Shown here piece after piece: positions 57,425-64,000 of a DNA stretch of 64,000 bases. The stretch's first letter is position 1; each line of letters starts with the position of its first letter. The position numbers were made by a program, and so were the translations under genes. Origin of the DNA: Siphonodentalium dalli. Lineage: Eukaryota > Mollusca > Scaphopoda > Gadilida > Siphonodentaliidae. The DNA lies in the NCBI GenBank assembly GCA_032622095.1, contig CP136069.1:66487319-66551318 (forward strand), given 5' to 3'. The notes beneath the pieces were generated by a model. It did no database searches. It had not been told where the DNA came from and saw only the letters and a program-made list of their open reading frames with translations.

Positions 57425-59938
57425 ATGGCAGATATTATTACTAGCTTAACATCCAGCACAGGACAAAAGAGTAGCAGAATTTATGATTACTGTAAAAGAC
57501 GGCAGATATTTTTACTGGCTTTTGCTTTGGGTATTTGCCTTTCCTTCAGAGGATGTTTAGGAGTGATGTCATCCGAAACTAAAGTCTGTCCAATGAAACA
57601 AATAGTTATTGAAAGTGTTCTTGGTTGGGATGTCGATTGTTCAGATAGGGATTTTACAATCATTCCTCGTCTTCCATCAAATACGTTAATTCTCGACATG
57701 AGTTTCAATAATCTCAAAACAATCAACAACTTTGAACTAAAATTTTTTACTTATCTGGTTGAACTGAACTTGTCGCATAACAACATATCGCAGCTTGTCG
57801 TTGGTTGTTTTAAAGGCATGCAGCATCTTGAGATATTAGATTTAAGCAGCAATAATTTACATATGACAAATGTGACATATTATCAAGGTTTGTTCGATGA
57901 TTCAATCCCATTGAAGAAATTACAATTACATGATAACATACAAAGTTCGGATGACCAATACCAATATCCAGGAGAGGCTCTCGGCAAAGCGCGATCACTG
58001 GAATTCTTATCGATCGATGGGTTAACCAATAAAAGTTTCGGACAACAATTCCATAATCTTAGAAACCTATCAACTTTAGTCATATCTGGTGTTAATGGCT
58101 ACTGTTATATGAGGTTCGTCGGCGAAAACTTCTTCAAGTACCTCACTCATCTGACAAATGTGACGCTGTTTAAGTGCGCGATATCAACGATACATGAATC
58201 AGCAATGGTGCCACTGAATAAGCTAGAGTATTTAGATCTCGGACAAAATACAGAGCTTGGGTTCGATCGAATGGCACATGGATTAGCTGCGATGAATAAT
58301 ACTAACACATTGAAACACATCAGTCTTAATAACATCTATAATGAACTCGAAATCGGAGTTCGCATTGATAAGGTACATTTATGCGGAATGCAAAACTTAT
58401 CATTACAATATCTGGATATTGGTAATAGTGCTATTGAAACATTTGTTCCAGACGTTCTTACATCGTGTGTACCAAAGACGCTCAGAGTTATAAAAATAGC
58501 CAACAGTCGATTAATATATGGTGATTTATTTGTCATGGAGTTTAGAAACTTCCCCGTTTTGGAATACATAGATGCAAGGAATAGTGCACAACGCCGTGGC
58601 AAAATATCAATCCAGGTGCCTATAGGAATGGATAACTTACATACAATAATTCTATCTGATAATATGTTTGTAAATTGGTACAAGGCAACGTATCTAAAAA
58701 CATTAGTACATCTTGATTTATCCCATAATTCTTGTGAAATGGTAGATGATGATTTTTTTGATGACAGTGCAAAGATTGAATATCTTGACATTTCAAGAAA
58801 CTACCTTGGTGTTATTCTCGACAGGAAGGAGAATTCTGACATCTTCCGAGGACTACTTTCACTTAAATACCTCAGTTTGGCTAGGAACGCAATTCGTTCA
58901 CTTCCCATTGACCTTCTTAAACACCAAGATAACCTGGAATATCTTCTGCTAGATAACAACTCTTTGGATGAATTCAATCTGAAAATTTCTCATATGCAAA
59001 AACTCAAGTCAATTGGTCTCGGCTACAATCGAATTGCCTCAATGTCAAAAGACGTCACACAATCATTGGATCAAATAGGACGAAACTTGACAGTCGATAT
59101 CACAGGGAATATTCTCTACTGTTCTTGTGATTATAAATATTATATTGAGTGGTTAATATCGCCAGGGGTGAAAATTCGCCATGACGATGATTATACATGC
59201 TACACCGATAATGGCACAGAATCATACAAGACTTTAGAAGAAATCATTGATAAACTGGACAAAGATTGCCAAGATTTTACTGGATTAATCATGATCAGTG
59301 GTTCAATGATTTTCGCTTTTTCAATTGCTATATGTGTTGTTATGATTTACAACCACAAATGGAAACTAAGTTACTTTTTTTACCTATCACGAGCAAAATA
59401 TATTGGACATAATCACATCCAAATGCCAAAACATATTTACGATGCTCTGGTCATTTACGCAGAAGAGGATTTACATTTCGTCCAAAATGAAATAGTACCG
59501 AAATTAGAAACATTCCGTGGATCAAAATTGTGTATTCCTGATCGTGACTTTGTGGCAGGCAGTTATATTGCAGATGCTATACTACAAGCCATACACAATA
59601 GCAGATTTACAATAATATTACTGTCGGGTAACTTCGTCTGTGATCAGTGGTGTAGGTATGCATTCAATATGGCCCAGATCGAGAGCATACACACAGATAG
59701 AGACGTAGTTATTGTGGTGGACTATTCCACGGTACCATACGATCTCATCCCGCCAGAAATTCAAGAGGCCAGATTCATCAACACCACTTTGACCTATGGT
59801 GGAAATAGAGACAATCAGGAATTCTGGGATTCCTTATTCTCAGTGTTGAAACATGACCGCCAAGCAAATAATGTACATTCCTTTATCCCTTCCATGACTG
59901 GAGCTAGGGATATCGGAAATCATTTTCTGCAAAGTTAA
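57425..59938 (+). CDS. Toll-like receptor, single-exon coding sequence
   Basis: An 837-residue pattern-recognition receptor of the plasma or endosomal membrane. In order: a 27-residue basic lead ending KRR, a hydrophobic signal segment (28-47), an N-terminal cysteine cap (C55, C72), and leucine-rich repeats such as LVELNLSHNNIS (111-122), LEILDLSSNN (135-144) and LKYLSLARNAI (480-490). Then come a single C-terminal cap with CxC (C566, C568, C592, C615), one transmembrane segment (about 618-641) and a TIR domain (671-810). TIR box 1 is YDALVIYAEED, box 2 is RDFVAG (707-712) and box 3 is FW (800-801). One cysteine cap places it with vertebrate-type (single cysteine cluster) TLRs. Box 2 has Ala711 where most TLRs carry the BB-loop proline, which may alter adaptor binding. 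The ATG is the first of the frame; the lead peptide of about 15 residues is encoded by the minisatellite. No intron interrupts the coding sequence. Signalling through MyD88-like adaptors is the family expectation. Confidence 0.93.
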   Translation: MADIITSLTSSTGQKSSRIYDYCKRRQIFLLAFALGICLSFRGCLGVMSSETKVCPMKQIVIESVLGWDVDCSDRDFTIIPRLPSNTLILDMSFNNLKTINNFELKFFTYLVELNLSHNNISQLVVGCFKGMQHLEILDLSSNNLHMTNVTYYQGLFDDSIPLKKLQLHDNIQSSDDQYQYPGEALGKARSLEFLSIDGLTNKSFGQQFHNLRNLSTLVISGVNGYCYMRFVGENFFKYLTHLTNVTLFKCAISTIHESAMVPLNKLEYLDLGQNTELGFDRMAHGLAAMNNTNTLKHISLNNIYNELEIGVRIDKVHLCGMQNLSLQYLDIGNSAIETFVPDVLTSCVPKTLRVIKIANSRLIYGDLFVMEFRNFPVLEYIDARNSAQRRGKISIQVPIGMDNLHTIILSDNMFVNWYKATYLKTLVHLDLSHNSCEMVDDDFFDDSAKIEYLDISRNYLGVILDRKENSDIFRGLLSLKYLSLARNAIRSLPIDLLKHQDNLEYLLLDNNSLDEFNLKISHMQKLKSIGLGYNRIASMSKDVTQSLDQIGRNLTVDITGNILYCSCDYKYYIEWLISPGVKIRHDDDYTCYTDNGTESYKTLEEIIDKLDKDCQDFTGLIMISGSMIFAFSIAICVVMIYNHKWKLSYFFYLSRAKYIGHNHIQMPKHIYDALVIYAEEDLHFVQNEIVPKLETFRGSKLCIPDRDFVAGSYIADAILQAIHNSRFTIILLSGNFVCDQWCRYAFNMAQIESIHTDRDVVIVVDYSTVPYDLIPPEIQEARFINTTLTYGGNRDNQEFWDSLFSVLKHDRQANNVHSFIPSMTGARDIGNHFLQS

Positions 59939-60100
59939 AGAAATTGTAACATCTAAAAAAACAAGCATGTGATATATTTGAGCAATTCTAAAGACTCATA
60001 AATTAACTATCAAACTCAATTTTTTGTCCCACTTGGCGATTTGCCATTGACTCAATGTGTGGACGTTTAACATCCTATGTTCTTCATTTCGTATCATATA

Positions 60101-60290
60101 CAGTAATGCCATAAATAACTGACTCCTTAACCACAGCAGAAATATGGGTAATTTTTCATGATTTAGTCGGAAATATGGCTTGTTGCCATTCATCGGAAAG
60201 TTCTCAGTGACAGCTTTCCGATGAATGGCAACAAGTCATATATCCGACTAAATCCTGAAAAGTTACCCATAATTCTGCTGTGGTTAAGGA
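60101..60290. mobile_element. Tc1/mariner-type MITE, copy 4, right end lost
   Basis: TA then CAGTAATGCC at the left, the same palindromic body as copies 1-3 (GGCTTGTTGCCATTCATC), but the right end stops after GCTGTGGTTAAGGA without CATTACTG. It lies 163 bp after the TLR stop, so it may lie in the TLR 3' UTR. Confidence 0.75.
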
Positions 60291-60333
60291 TTATTGACTC
60301 AATGGCTCGCCACTGTGACATTACATAAGTTAA

Positions 60334-60556
60334 CCCTTTCATGACTGGATCTTCCTGAAAATTTGCAAAATCCTGTGACAATACATTCTCTTATAAATGC
60401 GGGTCTCCCATAGGACTAACAATATTTACCTTGACCTTGTAAGCCAGTGCATTCTCTTATATATGCGAGGCTCCCTATGGGAGATTCACATATATAAGAG
60501 AATGCACTGGCACAGGATCTTAATGCTGCACCAGCGCAGCTCCCGTCATGAAAGGG
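60334..60556. mobile_element. TTAA-flanked (piggyBac-type) non-autonomous element
   Basis: TTAA at 60330-60333 and 60557-60560. The ends are CCCTTTCATGACTGG and GACGGGAGCT...CATGAAAGGG. A hairpin with TTCTCTTATATATGCGAG lies at 60450-60507. It is the reverse-oriented relative of 52874-53092. Confidence 0.8.
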
Positions 60557-60560
60557 TTAA

Positions 60561-62105
60561 AGATAGTGCATCTCTTCTGGGTCACACTTACATGTACAAC
60601 TACAACAAAATTTTTATAAAAATCCAATTTAAAGGTTACAAATAACTTTTATGTTCATGTATTTTGCAATTAATGCTCAATACGTACACCATGTTGGTAA
60701 AAACATACCAAAATAATTTTGAAAATGAAAATATCATTATCAAAGTATTGATGCAGTGTAGCCAGTGGTATATTGTGTAGTTTTATTTCAATATTTGTTT
60801 GAAGTATCATATTTGACAGTGTTGAGAAGTACAATTTGTAGCAATCCAGTATACGGGGGGTATAAGTGGGGGTATAATTATGTGCCTTCAGAAAAGGGTA
60901 ACTTATCTGGAAGGGCTTTTTCACAGTGTTAGTAATTTGCTCACAAGATTTCTTTATGCATCAATGGTTAAGAAGACAAAAATATTCTCAAACAAAATGT
61001 GTATTCCATTGTATGGAAATAATCAAATTTGCACAGAACTTGCATGGTGAATTTACATTTTTGAGGGCATGTAACTCAATAAATTGATATCCATATGCTG
61101 AAATTTCCATTTTGTTGATTTTTGTTCATTTTGAGTATGTTTTTCTATGGTTTATGTACTTATTCCTACAAAGAAAATTATGTTGCAATTAGTTCCAGGT
61201 AAAGCCATAAATAAATGCACTGGACTATTCCGAATGGCTCTGAACATTTTCTGCAAGATCACCAGATGCTTTTATTTTAAAATAACTACTTTTTCTGTCC
61301 CATTAGAATATAGGTATATGTATATGAGCAAAATTCTAAATAAAATTGATATTAAAGGCCCACTTAATTTTCGAACCCCCCCCAGATCACATTATATAAA
61401 ATATATGCCAAAGTATATACCATTTGAAAGAGGAAGCTCCAAAACATTGTATTATCAACTTATCGGGTGTGATAAACTGTGAAGATGTTGTTTTCTGTGC
61501 TTAAGTTTCATCCACAAATTACTACAAAGTCTATTATTTTCAATGGAAGGGGAATAACTCTATATCTTAGTTTGAATTATGTTACATTCTGGTAGCGAGA
61601 CAGGGGAAATGTTTCTATGATTTCAGCTATTTTCTATTACTCTATGGGCACCATCTGAGACACAGACGTTCCAAATGGTGATGAATTATAGAATTTTAAT
61701 CATATTTTATGTCATAGATTGCTATTAAAACCGTTTATCAAGGCACTGTAAACAAGAAATTCAATTAATTGAGGAAAAACACCCACTGTCCTGAGTGGTA
61801 TTGATAATCTATTGGGGGTGGGGGGTCTACCATGCACTTCGCATGCAAAATAACACGAATGACACCAACAGCTTGGATGTGAGAATAATCCACCATATAT
61901 GGTAGATATTCAACCAGACTGTGCTTAAGTTTCTCAATTGGTGACTGATGTACATATACAGTACACACAAATAGTAATAACAATTAACGTTGTGATTTTG
62001 AAATTAACCATGCTAGAATATTGACGGTAAGGTGGTATTAACTACTACGAGCATAATAATAGTACTATTCTTTTATAATATATGTGGGCATGATGTATGG
62101 AAATA
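60561..62105. other. Intergenic stretch, no gene supported
   Basis: AT-rich with scattered frames; a 111-codon frame at 61147-61482 has no domain and is lysine/tyrosine-rich by composition. C-run near 61377, G-run near 61815. Confidence 0.45.
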
Positions 62106-62109
62106 TTAA

Positions 62110-62579
62110 AGGTACTCAATCCGATAAAACTCATCTCAATTACTATTTCAATGGCTTCGGGGGTCAAAAATATTTGATTCGAGTCGAGGAAGTCACCCAT
62201 CAAAGCTCAGATTTGTTAGATATCGATTTTAGAAATCTATTATTTTTCATTATCGGGAATTCTTTCTGGCCCAGAAGACATTCAAAATTGCGTACCCTGA
62301 TTATAGAGTTATCCATCCTTGTCTGTTTGAATAGAGTTTTGGCGTAAAATCTCGAGCAGGTTACCAAATTGACGGCAGTTATTAGTACTCATCTCGAGCA
62401 ATTAACAAATTTCAAAAATCAATATCTAATAACTCTGAGCTTTGTTTGATGGTTTCCTCGACTCGAATCAAATATTTTTTACCCCCAAAGCCAAAGAAAT
62501 AGTAATATAGGACCCTCTGATCGGATTGTTGTTGTTGGAATCTGTTGGGATGGGGACCCTCTTTTCGGATTGAGTACCT
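62110..62579. mobile_element. TTAA-flanked MITE, Kolobok- or piggyBac-type
   Basis: TTAA at 62106-62109 and 62580-62583. The ends AGGTACTCAATCCGA and TCGGATTGAGTACCT are perfect inverted repeats. Further inverted similarity inside includes TTTGATTCGAGTCGAGGAA against TTCCTCGACTCGAATCAAA. The open frame at 62084-62347 is not coding-like. Confidence 0.8.
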
Positions 62580-62639
62580 TTAAAGGACAAACCAATAGTT
62601 ACAATACAATTATAACTGTTTTTTTTTAATTAAGAGCAA

Positions 62640-63075
62640 GAAGAGCTAATTGTGCTTAAGCACAATAAGGGATATTCCTTATTGCGCTTATAAGCTCAAT
62701 AAGGGAATCTCTATTGTGCTTAAGCGCAATAAGGGAATATTTAATTGCGCTTAAGCGCAATGAAGAATATTCAAATTTCGCTGATAAAGCCTAATAATGA
62801 ATCTCTTATTAAAGAATAATATATTATATATAGTACATAAACTCCTTATAATACAGATGGTGTAGTCCATCTCCATTATCCATGGCACAATGGGTGGAAC
62901 AAATATAGGATTATTCTACTATTTGCAGAAGGGTGATCTAATGAGAGATATATTAATTGTGTTTAAGTGGAATGGGAAGTAATTGCGGTTAAGCATAATA
63001 AGGAATGTCTTATTGCAATCTCATTGGGCTTAAGCGCAATTAGAGATTCCTTAAGTTATTGCGGTTAATCGAAAT
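62640..63075. repeat. Tandem short palindromes built on CGCTTAAGCG
   Basis: TTGTGCTTAAGCACAATAAG, TTGTGCTTAAGCGCAATAAG and TTGCGCTTAAGCGCAAT follow one another at 62650-62765, and related half-palindromes recur at 62955-63070. The unit is about 40-45 bp, with AATAAGGGAAT linkers. Confidence 0.75.
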
Positions 63076-63448
63076 TGTCTATTAAATGTCAATTTTGATT
63101 CCCATAGAGATCATCAATGATGTCTATGCGCAAGGGCGACGTGCCAATCTTCTCTATTGGGATTCCAATTGTTGGCTCATTAAATATGCACATATGCTTA
63201 AGGTACAGTCGCGCATGAAGCGCGCTCCCGTAAGTCGGGTTTTGGATCCCAGTTAATGAAAATATTATTGAAATAGTCGGTTTTCCCCAATAAACAACCA
63301 TATATTCAATATACATGTTTTGGAGCAGAATTAGGCAGTCCATATTGGACGCCATCATGGAATTTATTTTTTTTGGTTTAATTTTCACACATATTTATTA
63401 GTTATGTGGATGGAGTTCTCATTAAACCTCACATCCTTATATTGGTTA

Positions 63449-63927
63449 CAGTAATGCCCAAAGTAATTGACCACTTAACCACATCAGAATTATTGGTAAT
63501 TTTTCAGGATTTAAAATCCTGAAAAATTACCAATAATTATGCTGTGGTTAAGTGGTCAATTACTTTGGACATTACTGTACGAGGATTGAGTTATCATTAC
63601 ACCTCAAATCCTTATATTGGTTACAGTAATGCCCAAAGTAATTGACCACTTAACCACAGCAGAATTATGGGTATTTTTTCAGCATTTAAAATCCTGACAA
63701 ATTACCCATTATTATGCTGTGGTTAAGTGGTCAATTACTTTGTACATTACTGTATGAGGATTGAGTTATCATTACACCACAAATCCTTATATTGGTTACA
63801 GTAATGCCCAAAGTAATTGACCACTTAACCACAGCAGAATTATGGGTATTTTTTCAGCATTTAAAATCCTGACAAATTACCAATAATTATGCTGTGGTTA
63901 AGTGGTCAATTACTTTGGACATTACTG
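63449..63927. repeat. Three tandem Tc1/mariner-type MITEs forming a 175-bp array
   Basis: Elements at 63449-63577, 63624-63752 and 63799-63927 each run from CAGTAATGCCCAAAG to CATTACTG between TA dinucleotides. They are shorter than copies 1-4 because the central GGCTTGTTGCC part is missing. The 46-bp spacers (GAGGATTGAGTTATCATTAC, then ACCTCAAATCCTTATATTGG) are also repeated, so the repeating unit is MITE plus spacer. Confidence 0.9.
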
Positions 63928-64000
63928 TATGAGGATGGAGTTAAACCTCACATGAGTGTTGGGGATTTGGACCTTGACTTCGGACCTTTTGTTTTTAACG

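Noticed and set aside
57487-58791. Minus-strand ORFs opposite the TLR
   Set aside because: Shadow frames of the 837-residue TLR coding sequence.
63089-63388. 99-codon minus-strand ORF near the right edge
   Set aside because: No domain, mixed composition, no initiation or splice context; cannot be supported as a gene.

Overview
The window looks like nuclear genomic DNA of an animal, most probably a bivalve mollusc. The genes have introns. There is a Toll-like receptor with the LRR/TM/TIR layout of molluscan TLRs. Roughly 161-bp tandem core repeats followed by ACGGAC-type microsatellites recall the pearl/CvA/BIV160 repeats of bivalves. Several transposon superfamilies are present, each with recognisable target-site duplications (TSDs). 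A 100-base run of N at 42046-42145 is a scaffold gap. The species cannot be named from the sequence.

Layout. 1-4.5 kb and 22.9-27.9 kb hold two copies of one ~5-kb element (family A) that is an imperfect palindrome over nearly its whole length. 4.5-12.6 kb is repeat-rich intergenic DNA: foldback elements, a TTAA-flanked hairpin element, a GC-rich Gag-like coding remnant at 8.4-9.0 kb, a SINE-like element, a perfect 40-bp palindrome and a 30-bp minisatellite of about 1.2 kb. 13.0-16.1 kb is a second giant palindrome (family B), broken by a bivalve-type tandem repeat. 19.1-20.4 kb carries, on the minus strand, the main exon of a protein with three tandem BLES03/UPF0696-like domains. 30.8-33.9 kb is a third giant palindrome (family C) with clean CACTG...CAGTG ends and an exact 5-bp TSD.

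36.3-40.8 kb is an almost complete PIF/Harbinger transposon. It has an intact two-exon DDE transposase on the plus strand and a decayed MADF/Myb-like partner gene on the minus strand, converging inside ~140-bp terminal inverted repeats. 43.1-46.1 kb is a tandem-core element with a 483-bp higher-order period. 46-57 kb is gene territory full of repeats. The last two coding exons of a minus-strand gamma-tubulin-complex gene (TUBGCP5-like) lie at 47.4 and 49.7-49.8 kb. Two phase-compatible plus-strand exons of an unrecognised gene lie at 52.3 and 53.4-53.6 kb. The 5' splice site of the first of these exons has been amplified into a ten-copy 45-bp minisatellite.

57.4-59.9 kb is a complete single-exon TLR coding sequence. 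Its start codon lies inside a 45/46-bp tandem repeat and appears to have been created by a one-base change in the repeat unit. 60-64 kb returns to small elements: Tc1/mariner-type and TTAA-type MITEs, and at the very end three MITE copies forming a 175-bp tandem array.

No operon-like cooperation exists. The host genes are independent, and the shared theme is remodelling by inverted-repeat elements and minisatellites, including at a splice donor and at a start codon. All similarity statements come from reading by eye; no database search was run.
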